From assembly GCA_964019695.1 (NCBI GenBank), contig CAXHUL010000525.1:563001-627000 (forward strand): DNA of 64,000 bases, in the 5' to 3' direction. A program made the translations under genes and the position numbers. This document shows, piece after piece, positions 34,672-48,574 of this stretch; position 1 is the stretch's first letter, and each line of letters opens with the position of its first letter. The DNA is from Loripinus fragilis. Lineage: Eukaryota; Mollusca; Bivalvia; Lucinida; Lucinidae. The notes beneath the pieces are model-generated. The model was not told the DNA's origin. It did not search any database and saw nothing but the letters and a program-made list of their open reading frames with translations.

Positions 34672-35489
34672 GTTCTCAGCTCCTGCTGTGGGCAGCAAGC
34701 CAATTTTTTTTCCAAAATGTTGACCTATAAAAGAGCTTACTCGGGTGTGAAAATTATCATTGTGCGCGCGCGCCCCGGACCGCAATTATGATATTTCCTG
34801 TTTTCCCATAGGGCCCAAGGCAAATGGGGATAGCGGTTGTACGCGCTTTCTAAGGCTTTGATCGCTTTTAGATTTTGCACGCGGATAGGGCCAACAGAGG
34901 CGCAGGTATTGCCATGCGCACCCGCCCGCAACAATGTTTCGATACCGAGTTATCGGGGTGTGGAAGTCCGCCGCCCCGAAGCTTTACGCGCTTCCGTCTC
35001 GCGAACTACTATTTTCATCATGCCCACACGGGCATCAGTTTGTAGTACGGGAGGCCGTCTACAAATGGTGAAAATTTCAAAGCCTTCCGTCGGGAAATTA
35101 AAAAGTTATGAGCATTAGAAGATCTTCCCATTAGGCCCCATTAGGCCACAGTAGCCGACCGGGCCTAAAACTTGCGCGGGTCACTTTCACAGACGGGCTC
35201 GAAACTGGTGCCAGAAGTTAGCCCCCGACCAGTGCTTCATTGTGAGGCATTGCGTAAAATTTTCCGTCCCCCGAGTGCCGAGCAATAGCCCCTGAAAGGG
35301 CTTTCGGCACAATTTTCACGCCCTTATTTGAGCCACTTGTAGCCGAAGGAATTTTGCGCAAATGACTGAGAGGTGCTCCTGGGCACTGCTCATCACTTTG
35401 CAATAGGTTCCGGGGCTTTTCGCGAAGGTCGCGTTTTCTCAAACTTTGAGGGCATTAGTGGGTGGGGTGTGAAAACCTCCGAATGCATG
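34672..35489 (+). repeat. Monomer 43
   Basis: 818 bp. C187T, G520A*. Confidence 0.97.
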
Positions 35490-36307
35490 GTTCTCAGCTC
35501 CTGCTGTGGGCAGCAAGCCAATTTTTTTTCCAAAATGTTGACCTATAAAAGAGCTTACTCGGGTGTGAAAATTATCATTGTGCGCGCGCGCCCCGGACCG
35601 CAATTATGATATTTCCTGTTTTCCCATAGGGCCCAAGGCAAATGGGGATAGCGGTTGTACGCGCTTTCTAAGGCTCTGATCGCTTTTAGATTTTGCACGC
35701 GGATAGGGCCAACAGAGGCGCAGGTATTGCCATGCGCACCCGCCCGCAACAATGTTTCGATACCGAGTTATCGGGGTGTGGAAGTCCGCCGCTCCGAAGC
35801 TTTACGCGCTTCCGTCTCGCGAACTACTATTTTCATCATGCCCACACGGGCATCAGTTTGTAGTACGGGAGGCCGTCTACAAATGGTGAAAATTTCAAAG
35901 CCTTCCGTCGGGAAATTAAAAAGTTATGAGCATTAGAAGATCTTCCCATTAGGCCCCATTAGGCCACAGTAGCCGACCGGGCCTAAAACTTGCTAGGGTC
36001 ACTTTCACGGACGGGCTCGAAACTGGTGCCAGAAGTTAGCCCTCGACCAGTGCTTCATTGTGAGGCATTGCGTAAAATTTTCCGTCCCCCGAGTGCCGAG
36101 CAATAGCCCCTGAAAGGGCTTTCGGCACAATTTTCACGCCCTTATTTGAGCCACTTGTAGCCGAAGGAATTTTGCGCAAATGACTGAGAGGTGCTCCTGG
36201 GCACTGCTCATCACTTTGCAATAGGTTCCGGGGCTTTTCGTGAAGGTCGCGTTTTCTCAAACTTTGAGGGCATTAGTGGGTGGGGTGTGAAAACCTCCGA
36301 ATGCATG
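35490..36307 (+). repeat. Monomer 44
   Basis: 818 bp. C304T, G505T, C506A, C554T, C752T*. Positions 505-506 changed together here and, differently, in monomers 70, 76 and 77. Confidence 0.97.
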
Positions 36308-37125
36308 GTTCTCAGCTCCTGCTGTGGGCAGCAAGCCAATTTTTTTTCCAAAATGTTGACCTATAAAAGAGCTTACTCGGGTGTGAAAATTATCATTGTG
36401 CGCGCGCGCCCCTGACCGCAATTATGATATTTCCTGTTTTCCCATAGGGCCCAAGGCAAATGGGGATAGCGGTTGTACGCGCTTTCTAAGGCTCTGATCG
36501 CTTTTAGATTTTGCACGCGGATAGGGCCAACAGAGGCGCAGGTATTGCCATGCGCACCCGCCCGCAACAATGTTTCGATACCGAGTTATCGGGGTGTGGA
36601 AGTCCGCCGCCCCGAAGCTTTACGCGCTTCCGTCTCGCGAACTACTATTTTCATCATGCCCACACGGGCATCAGTTTGTAGTACGGGAGGCCGTCTACAA
36701 ATGGTGAAAATTTCAAAGCCTTCCGTCGGGAAATTAAAAAGTTATGAGCATTAGAAGATCTTCCCATTAGGCCCCATTAGGCCACAGTAGCCGACCGGGC
36801 CTAAAACTTGCGCGGGTCACTTTCACGGACGGGCTCGAAACTGGTACCAGAAGTTAGCCCCCGACCAGTGCTTCATTGTGAGGCATTGCGTAAAATTTTC
36901 CGTCCCCCGAGTGCCGAGCAATAGCCCCTGAAAGGGCTTTCGGCACAATTTTCACGCCCTTATTTGAGCCACTTGTAGCCGAAGGAATTTTGCGCAAATG
37001 ACTGAGAGGTGCTCCTGGGCACTGCTCATCACTTTGCAATAGGTTCCGGGGCTTTTCGCGAAGGTCGCGTTTTCTCAAACTTTGAGGGCATTAGTGGGTG
37101 GGGTGTGAAAACCTCCGAATGCATG
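36308..37125 (+). repeat. Monomer 45
   Basis: 818 bp. G106T, G539A. Confidence 0.97.
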
Positions 37126-37943
37126 GTTCTCAGCTCCTGCTGTAGGCAGCAAGCCAATTTTTTTTCCAAAATGTTGACCTATAAAAGAGCTTACTCGGGT
37201 GTGAAAATTATCATTGTGCGCGCGCGCCCCGGACCGCAATTATGATATTTCCTGTTTTCCCATAGGGCCCAAGGCAAATGGGGATAGCGGTTGTACGCGC
37301 TTTCTAAGGCTCTGATCGCTTTTAGATTTTGCACGCGGATAGGGCCAACAGAGGCGCAGGTATTGCCATGCGCACCCGCCCGCAACAATGTTTCGATACC
37401 GAGTTATCGGGGTGTGGAAGTCCGCCGCCCCGAAGCTTTACGCGCTTCCGTCTCGCGAACTACTATTTTCATCATGCCCACACGGGCATCAGTTTGTAGT
37501 ACGGGAGGCCGTCTACAAATGGTGAAAATTTCAAAGCCTTCCGTCGGGTAATTAAAAAGTTATGAGCATTAGAAGATCTTCCCATTAGGCCCCATTAGGC
37601 CACAGTAGCTGACCGGGCCTAAAACTTGCGCGGGTCACTTTCACGGACGGGCTCGAAACTGGTGCCAGAAGTTAGCCCCCGACCAGTGCTTCATTGTGAG
37701 GCATTGCGTAAAATTTTCCGTCCCCCGAGTGCCGAGCAATAGCCCCTGAAAGGGCTTTCGGCACAATTTTCACGCCCTTATTTGAGCCACTTGTAGCCGA
37801 AGGAATTTTGCGCAAATGACTGAGAGGTGCTCCTGGGCACTGCTCATCACTTTGCAATAGGTTCCGGGGCTTTTCGCGAAGGTCGCGTTTTCTCAAACTT
37901 TGATGGCATTAGTGGGTGGGGTGTGAAAACCTCCGAATGCATG
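37126..37943 (+). repeat. Monomer 46
   Basis: 818 bp. G19A, A424T, C485T*, G779T. A424T puts a stop in the longest plus-strand frame. Confidence 0.97.
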
Positions 37944-38761
37944 GTTCTCAGCTCCTGCTGTGGGCAGCAAGCCAATTTTTTTTCCAAAATGTTGACCTAT
38001 AAAAGAGCTTACTCGGGTGTGAAAATTATCATTGTGTGCGCGCGCCCCGGACCGCAATTATGATATTTCCTGTTTTCCCATAGGGCCCAAGGCAAATGGG
38101 GATAGCGGTTGTACGCGCTTTCTAAGGCTCTGATCGCTTTTAGATTTTGCACGCGGATAGGGCCAACAGAGGGGCAGGTATTGCCATGCGCACCCGCCCG
38201 CAACAATGTTTCGATACCGAGTTATCGGGGTGTGGAAGTCCGCCGCCCCGAAGCTTTACGCGCTTCCGTCTCGCGAACTACTATTTTCATCATGCCCACA
38301 CGGGCATCAGTTTGTAGTACGGGAGGCCGTCTACAAATGGTGAAAATTTCAAAGCCTTCCGTCGGGAAATTAAAAAGTTATGAGCATTAGAAGATCTTCC
38401 CATTAGGCCCCATTAGGCCACAGTAGCTGACCGGGCCTAAAACTTGCGCGGGTCACTTTCACGGACGGGCTCCAAACTGGTGCCAGAAGTTAGCCCCCGA
38501 CCAGTGCTTCATTGTGAGGCATTGCGTAAAATTTTCCGTCCCCTGAGTGCCGAGCAATAGCCCCTGAAAGGGCTTTCGGCACAATTTTCACGCCCTTATT
38601 TGAGCCACTTGTAGCCGAAGGAATTTTGCGCAAATGACTGAGAGGTGCTCCTGGGCACTGCTCATCACTTTGCAATAGGTTCCGGGGCTTTTCGCGAAGG
38701 TCGCGTTTTCTCAAACTTTGAGGGCATTAGTGGGTGGGGTGTGAAAACCTCCGAATGCATG
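37944..38761 (+). repeat. Monomer 47
   Basis: 818 bp. C94T*, C230G, C485T*, G530C, C601T*. Shares C485T with its neighbour 46. Confidence 0.97.
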
Positions 38762-39578
38762 GTTCTCAGCTCCTGCTGTGGGCAGCAAGCCAATTTTTTT
38801 TCCAAAATGTTGACCTATAAAAGAGCTTACTCGGGTGTGAAAATTATCATTGTGCGCGCACGCCCCGGACCGCAATTATGATATTTCCTGTTTTCCCATA
38901 GGGCCCAAGGCAAATGGGGATAGCGGTTGTACGCGCTTTCTAAGGCTCTGATCGCTTTTAGATTTTGCACGCGGATAGGGCCAACAGAGGCGCAGGTATT
39001 GCCATGCGCACCCGCCCGCAACAATGTTTCGATACCGAGTTATCGGGGTGTGGAAGTCCGCCGCCCCGAAGCTTTACGCGCTTCCGTCTCGCGAACTACT
39101 ATTTTCATCATGCCCACACGGGCATCAGTTTGTAGTACGGGAGGCGGTCTACAAATGGTGAAAATTTCAAAGCCTTCCGTCAAAAATTAAAAAGTTATGA
39201 GCATTAGAAGATCTTCCCATTAGGACCCATTAGGCCACAGTAGCCGACCGGGCCTAAAACTTGCGCGGGTCACTTTCACGGACGGGCTCGAAACTGGTGC
39301 CAGAAGTTAGCCCCCAACCAGTGCTTCATTGTGAGGCATTGCGTAAAATTTTCCGTCCCCCGAGTGCCGAGCAATAGCCCCTGAAAGGGCTTTCGGCACA
39401 ATTTTCACGCCCTTATTTGAGCCACTTGTAGACGAAGGAATTTTGCGCAAATGACTGAGAGGTGCTCCTGGGCACTGCTCATCACTTTGCAATAGGTTCC
39501 GGGGCTTTTCGCGAAGGTCGCGTTTTCTCAAACTTTGAGGGCATTAGTGGGTGGGGTGTGAAAACCTCCGAATGCATG
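38762..39578 (+). repeat. Monomer 48
   Basis: 817 bp. G99A*, C384G, GGG at m421-423 replaced by AA, C465A, G556A*, C672A. Confidence 0.97.
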
Positions 39579-40396
39579 GTTCTCAGCTCCTGCTGTGGGC
39601 AGCAAGCCAATTTTTTTTCCAAAATGTTGACCTATAAAAGAGCTTACTCGGGTGTGAAAATTATCATTGTGCGCGCGCGCCCCGGACCGCAATTATGATA
39701 TTTCCTGTTTTCCCATAGGGCCCAAGGCAAATGGGGATAGCGGTTGTACGCGCTTTCTAAGGCTCTGATCGCTTTTAGATTTTGCACGCGGATAGGGCCA
39801 ACAGAGGCGCAGGTATTGCCATGCGCACCCGCCCGCAACAATGTTTCGATACCGAGTTATCGGGGTGTGGAAGTCCGCCGCCCCGAAGCTTTACGCGCTT
39901 CCGTCTCGCGAACTACTATTTTCATCATGCCCACACGGGCATCAGTTTGTAGTACGGGAGGCCGTCTACAAATGGTGAAAATTTCAAAGCCTTCCGTCGG
40001 GAAATTAAAAAGTTATGAGCATTAGAAGATCTTCCCATTAGGCCCCATTAGGCCACAGTAGCCGACCGGGCCTAAAACTTGCGCGGGTCACTTTCACGGA
40101 CGAGCTCGAAACTGGTGCCAGAAGTTAGCCCCCGACCAGTGCTTCATTGTGAGGCATTGCGTAAAATTTTCCGTCCCCCGAGTGCCGAGCAATAGCCCCT
40201 GAAAGGGCTTTCGGCACAATTTTCACGCCCTTATTTGAGCCACTTGTAGCCGAAGGAATTTTGCGCAAATGACTGAGAGGTGCTCCTGGGCACTGCTCAT
40301 CACTTTGCAATAGGTTCCGGGGCTTTTCGCGAAGGTCGCGTTTTCTCAAACTTTGAGGGCATTAGTGGGTGGGGTGTGAAAACCTCCGAATGCATG
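39579..40396 (+). repeat. Monomer 49
   Basis: 818 bp. G525A only, which creates a SacI site. Confidence 0.97.
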
Positions 40397-41214
40397 GTTC
40401 TCAGCTCCTGCTGTGGGCAGCAAGCCAATTTTTTTTCCAAAATGTTGACCTATAAAAGAGCTTACTCGGGTGTGAAAATTATCATTGTGCGCGCGCGCCC
40501 CGGACCGCAATTATGATATTTCCTGTTTTCCCATAGGGCCCAAGGCAAATGGGGATAGCGGTTGTACGCGCTTTCTAAGGCTCTGATCGCTTTTAGATTT
40601 TGCACGCGGATAGGGCCAACAGAGGTGCAGGAATTGCCATGCGCACCCGCCCGCAACAATGTTTCGATACCGAGTTATCGGGGTGTGGAAGTCCGCCGCC
40701 CCGAAGCTTTACGCGCTTTCGTCTCGCGAACTACTATTTTCATCATGCCCACACGGGCATCAGTTTGTAGTACGGGAGGCCGTCTACAAATGGTGAAAAT
40801 TTCAAAGCCTTCCGTCGGGAAATTAAAAAGTTATGAGCATTAGAAGATCTTCCCATTAGGCCCCATTAGGCCACAGTAGCCGACCGGGCCTAAAACTTGC
40901 GCGGGTCACTTTCACGGACGGGCTCGAAACTGGTGCCAGAAGTTAGCCCCCGACCAGTGCTTCATTGTGAGGCATTGCGTAAAATTTTCCATCCCCCGAG
41001 TGCCGAGCAATAGCCCCTGAAAGGGCTTTCGGCACAATTTTCACGCCCTTATTTGAGCCACTTGTAGCCGAAGGAATTTTGCGCAAATGACTGAGAGGTG
41101 CTCCTGGGCACTGCTCATCACTTTGCAATAGGTTCCGGGGCTTTTCGCGAAGGTCGCGTTTTCTCAAACTTTGAGGGCATTAGTGGGTGGGGTGTGAAAA
41201 CCTCCGAATGCATG
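40397..41214 (+). repeat. Monomer 50
   Basis: 818 bp. C230T*, T236A, C323T, G595A*. Confidence 0.97.
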
Positions 41215-42032
41215 GTTCTCAGCTCCTGCTGTGGGCAGCAAGCCAATTTTTTTTCCAAAATGTTGACCTATAAAAGAGCTTACTCGGGTGTGAAAATTAT
41301 CATTGTGCGCGCGCGCCCCGGACCGCAATTATGATATTTCCTGTTTTCCCATAGGGCCCAAGGCAAATGGGGATAGCGGTTGTACGCGCTTTCTAAGGCT
41401 CTGATCGCTTTTAGATTTTGCACGCGGATAGGGCCAACAGAGGCGCAGGTATTGCCATGCGCACCCGCCCGCAACAATGTTTCGATACCGAGTTATCGGG
41501 GTGTGGAAGTCCGCCGCCCCGAAGCTTTACGCGCTTCCGTCTCGCGAACTACTATTTTCATCATGCCCACACGGGCATCAGTTTGTAGTACGTGAGGCCG
41601 TCTACAAATGGTGAAAATTTCAAAGCCTTCCGTCGGGAAATTAAAAAGTTATGAGCATTAGAAGATCTTCCCATTAGGCCCCATTATGCCACAGTAGCCG
41701 ACCGGGCCTAAAACTTGCGCGGGTCACTTTCACGGACGGGCTCGAAACTGGTGCCAGAAGTTAGCCCCCGACCAGTGCTTCATTGTGAGGCATTGCGTAA
41801 AATTTTCCGTCCCCCGAGTGCCGAGCAATAGCCCCTGAAAGGGCTTTCGGCACAATTTTCACGCCCTTATTTGAGCCACTTGTAGCCGAAGGAATTTTGC
41901 GCAAATGACTGAGAGGTGCTCCTGGGCACTGCTCATCACTTTGCAATAGGTTCCGGGGCTTTTCGCGAAGGTCGCGTTTTCTCAAACTTTGAGGGCATTA
42001 GTGGGTGGGGTGTGAAAACCTCCGAATGCATG
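41215..42032 (+). repeat. Monomer 51
   Basis: 818 bp. G379T, G473T. G379T puts a TGA in the longest plus-strand frame. Confidence 0.97.
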
Positions 42033-42850
42033 GTTCTCAGCTCCTGCTGTGGGCAGCAAGCCAATTTTTTTTCCAAAATGTTGACCTATAAAAGAGCTTA
42101 CTCGGGTGTGAAAATTATCATTGTGCGCGCGCGCCCCGGACCGCAATTATGATATTTCCTGTTTTCCCATAGGGCCCAAGGCAAATGGGGATAGCGGTTG
42201 TAAGCGCTTTCTAAGGCTCTGATCGCTTTTAGATTTTGCACGCGGATAGGGCCAACAGAGGCGCAGGTATTGCCATGCGCACCCGCCCGCAACAATGTTT
42301 CGATACCGAGTTATCGGGGTGTGGAAGTCCGCCGCCCCGAAGCTTTACGCGCTTCCGTCTCGCGAACTACTATTTTCATCATGCCCACACGGGCATCAGT
42401 TTGTAGTACGGGAGGCCGTCTACAAATGGTGAAAATTTCAAAGCCTTCCGTCGGGAAATTAAAAAGTTATGAGCATTAGAAGATCTTCCCATTAGGCCCC
42501 ATTAGGCCACAGTAGCCGACTGGGCCTAAAACTTGCGCGGGTCACTTTCACGGACGGGCTCGAAACTGGTGCCAGAAGTTAGCCCCCGACCAGTGCTTCA
42601 TTGTGAGGCATTGCGTAAAATTTTCCGTCTCCCGAGTGCCGAGCAATAGCCCCTGAAAGGGCTTTCGGCACAATTTTCACGCCCTTATTTGAGCCACTTG
42701 TAGCCGAAGGAATTTTGCGCAAATGACTGAGAGGTGCTCCTGGGCACTGCTCATCACTTTGCAATAGGTTCCGGGGCTTTTCGCGAAGGTCGCGTTTTCT
42801 CAAACTTTGAGGGCATTAGTGGGTGGGGTGTGAAAACCTCCGAATGCATG
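42033..42850 (+). repeat. Monomer 52
   Basis: 818 bp. C171A, C489T*, C598T. Confidence 0.97.
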
Positions 42851-43667
42851 GTTCTCAGCTCCTGCTGTGGGCAGCAAGCCAATTTTTTTCCAAAATGTTG
42901 ACCTATAAAAGAGCTTACTCGGGTGTGAAAATTATCATTGTGCGCGCGCGCCCCGGACCGCAATTATGATATTTCCTGGTTTCCCATAGGGCCCAAGGCA
43001 AATGGGGATAGCGGTTGTACGCGCTTTCTAAGGCTCTGATCGCTTTTAGATTTTGCACGCGGATAGGGCCAACAGAGGCGCAGGTATTGCCATGCGCACC
43101 CGCCCGCAACAATGTTTCAATACCGAGTTATCGGGGTGTGGAAGTCCGCCGCCCCGAAGCTTTACGCGCTTCCGTCTCGCGAACTACTATTTTCATCATG
43201 CCCACACGGGCATCAGTTTGTAGTACGGGAGGCCGTCTACAAATGGTGAAAATTTCAAAGCCTTCCGTCGGGAAATTAAAAAGTGATGAGCATTAGAAGA
43301 TCTTCCCATTAGGCCCCATTAGGCCACAGTAGCCGACCGGGCCTAAAACTTGCGCGGGTCACTTTCACGGACGGGCTCGAAACTGGTGCCAGAAGTTAGC
43401 CCCCGACCAGTGCTTCATTGTGAGGCATTGCGTAAAATTTTCCGTCCCCCGAGTGCCGAGCAATAGCCCCTGAAAGGGCTTTCGGCACAATTTTCACGCC
43501 CTTATTTGAGCCACTTGTAGCCGAAGGAATTTTGCGCAAATGACTGAGAGGTGCTCCTGGGCACTGCTCATCACTTTGCAATAGGTTCCGGGGCTTTTCG
43601 CGAAGGTTGCGTTTTCTCAAACTTTGAGGGCATTAGTGGGTGGGGTGTGAAAACCTCCGAATGCATG
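42851..43667 (+). repeat. Monomer 53
   Basis: 817 bp (T7). T130G, G270A*, T436G, C759T*. Confidence 0.97.
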
Positions 43668-44484
43668 GTTCTCAGCTCCTGCTGTGGGCAGCAAGCCAAT
43701 TTTTTTCCAAAATGTTGACCTATAAAAGAGCTTACTCGGGTGTGAAAATTATCATTGTGCGCGCGCGCCCCGGACCGCAATTATGATATTTCCTGTTTTC
43801 CCATAGGGCCCAAGGCAAATGGGGATAGCGGTTGTACGCGCTTTCTAAGGCTCTGATCGCTTTTAGATTTTGCACGCGGATAGGGCCAACAGAGGCGCAG
43901 GTATTGCCATGCGCACCCACCCGCAACAATGTTTCGATACCGAGTTATCGGGGTGTGGAAGTCCGCCGCCCCGAAGCTTTACGCGCTTCCGTCTCGCGAA
44001 CTACTATTTTCATCATGCCCACACGGGCATCAGTTTGTAGTATGGGAGGCCGTCTACAAATGGTGAAAATTTCAAAGCCTTCCGTCGGGAAATTAAAAAG
44101 TTATGAGCATTAGAAGATCTTCCCATTAGGCCCCATTAGGCCACAGTAGCCGACCGGGCCTAAAACTTGCGCGTGTCACTTTCACGGACGGGCTCGAAAC
44201 TGGTGCCAGAAGTTAGCCCCCGACCAGTGCTTCATTGTGAGGCATTGCGTAAAATTTTCCGTCCCCCGAGTGCCGAGCAATAGCCCCTGAAAGGGCTTTC
44301 GGCACAATTTTCACGCCCTTATTTGAGCCCTTTGTAGCCGAAGGAATTTTGCGCAAATGACTGAGAGGTGCTCCTGGGCACTGCTCATCACTTTGCAATA
44401 GGTTCCGGGGCTTTTCGCAAAGGTCGCGTTTTCTCAAACTTTGAGGGCATTAGTGGGTGGGGTGTGAAAACCTCCGAATGCATG
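43668..44484 (+). repeat. Monomer 54
   Basis: 817 bp (T7). G253A*, C377T*, G508T, A664C, C665T, G753A*. Confidence 0.97.
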
Positions 44485-45302
44485 GATCTCAGCTCCTGTT
44501 GTGGGCAGCAAGCCAATTTTTTTTCCAAAATGTTGACCTATAAAAGAGCTTACTCGGGTGTGAAAATTATCATTGTGCGCGCGCGCCCCGGACCGCAATT
44601 ATGATATTTCCTGTTTTCCCATAGGGCCCAAGGCAAATGGGGATAGCGGTTGTACGCGCTTTCTAAGGCTCTGATCGCTTTTAGATTTTGCACGCGGATA
44701 GGGCCAACAGAGGCGCAGGTATTGCCATGCGCACCCGCCCGCAACAATGTTTCGATACCGAGTTATCGGGGTGTGGAAGTCCGCCGCCCCGAAGCTTTAC
44801 GCGCTTCCGTCTCGCGAACTACTATTTTCATCATGCCCACACGGGCATCAGTTTGTAGTACGGGAGGCCGTCTACAAATGGTGGAAATTTCAAAGCCTTC
44901 CGTCGGGAAATTAAAAAGTTATGAGCATTAGAAGATCTTCCCATTAGGCCCCATTAGGCCACAGTAGCCGACCGGGCCTAAAACTTGCGCGGGTCACTTT
45001 CACGGACGGGCTCGAAACTGGTGCCAGAAGTTAGCCCCTGACCAGTGCTTCATTGTGAGGCATTGCGTAAAATTTTCCGTCCCCCGAGTGTCGAGCAATA
45101 GCCCCTGAAAGGGCTTTCGGCACAATTTTCACGCCCTTATTTGAGCCACTTGTAGCCGAAGGAATTTTGCGCAAATGACTGAGAGGTGCTCCTGGGCACT
45201 GCTCATCACTTTGCAATAGGTTCCGGGGCTTTTCGCGAAGGTCACGTTTTCTCAAACTTTGAGGGCATTAGTGGGTGGGGTGTGAAAACCTCCGAATGCA
45301 TG
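44485..45302 (+). repeat. Monomer 55
   Basis: 818 bp. T2A, C15T, A400G, C555T*, C607T, G760A*. Confidence 0.97.
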
Positions 45303-46120
45303 GTTCTCAGCTCCTGCTGTGGGCAGCAAGCCAATTTTTTTTCCAAAATGTTGACCTATAAAAGAGCTTACTCGGGTGTGAAAATTATCATTGTGCGCGC
45401 GCGCCCCGGACCGCAATTATGATATTTCCTGTTTTCCCATAGGGCCCAAGGCAAATGGGGATAGCGGTTGTACGCGCTTTCTAAGGCTCTGATCGCTTTT
45501 AGATTTTGCACGCGGATAGAGCCAACAGAGGCGCAGGTATTGCCATGCGCACACGCCCGCAACAATGTTTCGATACCGAGTTATCGGGGTGTGGAAGTCC
45601 TCCGCCCCGAAGCTTTACGCGCTTCCGTCTCGCGAACTACTATTTTCATCATGCCCACACGGGCATCAGTTTGTAGTACGGGAGGCCGTCTACAAATGGT
45701 GAAAATTTCAAAGCCTTCCGTCAGGAAATTAAAAAGTTATGAGCATTAGAAGATCTTCCCATTAGGCCCCATTAGGCCACAGTAGCCGACCGGGCCTAAA
45801 ACTTGCGCGGGTCACTTTCACGGACGGGCTCGAAACTGGTGCCAGAAGTTAGCCCCCGACCAGTGCTTCATTGTGAGGCATTGCGTAAAATTTTCCGTCC
45901 CCCGAGTGCCGAGCAATAGCCCCTGAAAGGGCTTTCGGCACAATTTTCACGCCCTTATTTGAGCCACTTGTAGCCAAAGGAATTTTGCGCAAATGACTGA
46001 GAGGTGCTCCTGGGCACTGCTCATCACTTTGCAATAGGTTCCGGGGCTTTTCGCCAAGGTCGCGTTTTCTCAAACTTTGAGGGCATTAGTGGGTGGGGTG
46101 TGAAAACCTCCGAATGCATG
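45303..46120 (+). repeat. Monomer 56
   Basis: 818 bp. G218A, C251A, G299T, G421A*, G674A*, G753C. G218A recurs only in monomer 68, 12 monomers away. Confidence 0.97.
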
Positions 46121-46938
46121 GTTCTCAGCTCCTGCTGTGGGCAGCAAGCCAATTTTTTTTCCAAAATGTTGACCTATAAAAGAGCTTACTCGGGTGTGAA
46201 AATTATCATTGTGCGCGCGCGCCCCGGACCGCAATTATGATATTTCCGGTTTTCCCATAGGGCCCAAGGCAAATGGGGATAGCGGTTGTACGCGCTTTCT
46301 AAGGCTCTGATCGCTTTTAGATTTTGCACGCGGATAGGGCCAACAGAGGCGCAGGTATTGCCATGCGCACCCGCCCGCAACAATGTTTCGATACCGATTT
46401 ATCGGGGTGTGGAAGTCCGCCGCCCCCAAGCTTTACGCGCTTCCGTCTCGCGAACTACTATTTTCATCATGCCCACACGGGCATCAGTTTGTAGTACGGG
46501 AGGCCGTCTACAAATGGTGAAAATTTCAAAGCCTTCCGTCGGGAAATTAAAAAGTTATGAGCATTAGAAGATCTTCCCATTAGGCCCCATTAGGCCACAG
46601 TAGCCGACCGGGCCTAAAACTTGCGCGGGTCACTTTCACGGACGGGCTCGAAACTGGTGCCAGAAGTTAGCCCCCGACCAGTGCTTCATTGTGAGGCATT
46701 GCGTAAAATTTTCCGTCCCCCGAGTGCCGAGCAATAGCCCCTGAAAGGGCTTTCGGCACAATTTTCACGCCCTTATTTGAGCCACTTGTAGCCGAAGGAA
46801 TTTTGCGCAAATGACTGAGAGGTGCTCCTGGGCACTGCTCATCACTTTGCAATAGGTTCCGGGGCTTTTCGCGAAGGTCGCGTTTTCTCAAACTTTGAGG
46901 GCATTAGTGGGTGGGGTGTGAAAACCTCCGAATGCATG
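46121..46938 (+). repeat. Monomer 57
   Basis: 818 bp. T128G, G278T, G307C. Confidence 0.97.
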
Positions 46939-47756
46939 GTTCTCAGCTCCTGCTGTGGGCAGCAAGCCAATTTTTTTTCCAAAATGTTGACCTATAAAAG
47001 AGCTTACTCGGGTGTGAAAATTATCATTGTGCGCGCGCGCCCCGGACCGCAATTATGATATTTCCTGTTTTCCCATAGGGCCCAAGGCAAATGGGGATAG
47101 CGGTTGTACGCGCTTTCTAAGGCTCTGATCGCTTTTAGATTTTGCACGCGGATAGGGCCAACAGAGGCGCAGGTATTGCCATGCGCACCCGCCCGCAACA
47201 ATGTTTCGATACCGAGTTATCGGGGTGTGGAAGTCCGCCGCCCCGAAGCTTTACGCGCTTCCGTCTCGCGAACTACTATTTTCATCATGCCCACACGGGC
47301 ATCAGTTTGTAGTACGGGAGGCCGTCTACAAATGGTGAAAATTTCAAAGCCTTCCGTCGGGAAATTAAAAAGTTATGAGCATTAGAAGATCTTCCCATTA
47401 GGCCCCATTAGGCCACAGTAGCCGACCGGGCCTAAAACTTGCGCAGGTCACTTTCACGGACGGGCTCGAAACTGGTGCCAGAAGTTAGCCCCCGACCAGT
47501 GCTTCATTGTGAGGCATTGCGTAAAATTTTCCGTCCCCCGAGTGCCGAGCAATAGCCCCTGAAAGGGCTTTCGGCACAATTTTCACACCCTTATTTGAGC
47601 CACTTGTAGCCAAAGGAATTTTGCGCAAATGACTGAGAGGTGCTCCTGGGCACTGCTCATCACTTTGCAATAGGTTCCGGGGCTTTTCGCGAAGGTCGCG
47701 TTTTCTCAAACTTTGAGGGCATTAGTGGGTGGGGTGTGAAAACCTCCGAATGCATG
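46939..47756 (+). repeat. Monomer 58
   Basis: 818 bp. G507A*, G649A*, G674A*. Confidence 0.97.
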
Positions 47757-48574
47757 GTTCTCAGCTCCTGCTGTGGGCAGCAAGCCAATTTTTTTTCCAA
47801 AATGTTGACCTATAAAAGAGCTTACTCGGGTGTGAAAATTATCATTGTGCGCGCGCGCCCCGGACCGCAATTATGATATTTCCTGTTTTCCCATAGGGCC
47901 CAAGGCAAATGGGGATAGCGGTTGTACGCGCTTTCTAAGGCTCTGATCGCTTTTAGATTTTGCACGCGGATAGGGCCAACAGAGGCGCAGGTATTGCCAT
48001 GCGCACCCGCCCGCAACAATGTTTCGATACCGAGTTATCGGGGTGTGGAAGTCCGCCGCCCCGAAGCTTTACGCGCTTCCGTCTCGCGAACTACTATTTT
48101 CATCATGCCCACACGGGCATCAGTTTGTAGTACGGGAGGCCGTCTACAAATGGTGAAAATTTCAAAGCCTTCCGTCGGGAAATTAAAAAGTTATGAGCAT
48201 TAGAAGATCTTCCCATTAGGCCCCATTAGGCCACAGTAGCCGACCGGGCCTAAAACTTGCGCGAGTCACTTTCACGGACGGGCTCGAAACTGGTGCCAGA
48301 AGTTAGCCCCCGACCAGTGCTTCATTGTGAGGCATTGCGTAAAATTTTCCGTCCCCCGAGTGCCGAGCAATAGCCCCTGAAAGGGCTTTCGGCACAATTT
48401 TCACGCCCTTATTTGAGCCACTTGTAGCCGAAGGAATTTTGCGCAAATGACTGAGAGGTGCTCCTGGGCACTGCTCATCACTTTGCAATAGGTTCCGGGG
48501 CTTTTCGCGAAGGTCGCGTTTTCTCAAACTTTGAGGGCATTAGTGGGTGGGGTGTGAAAACCTCCGAATGCATG
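47757..48574 (+). repeat. Monomer 59
   Basis: 818 bp. G508A only; identical in this to monomer 60, so a recent single-monomer duplication is likely. Confidence 0.97.
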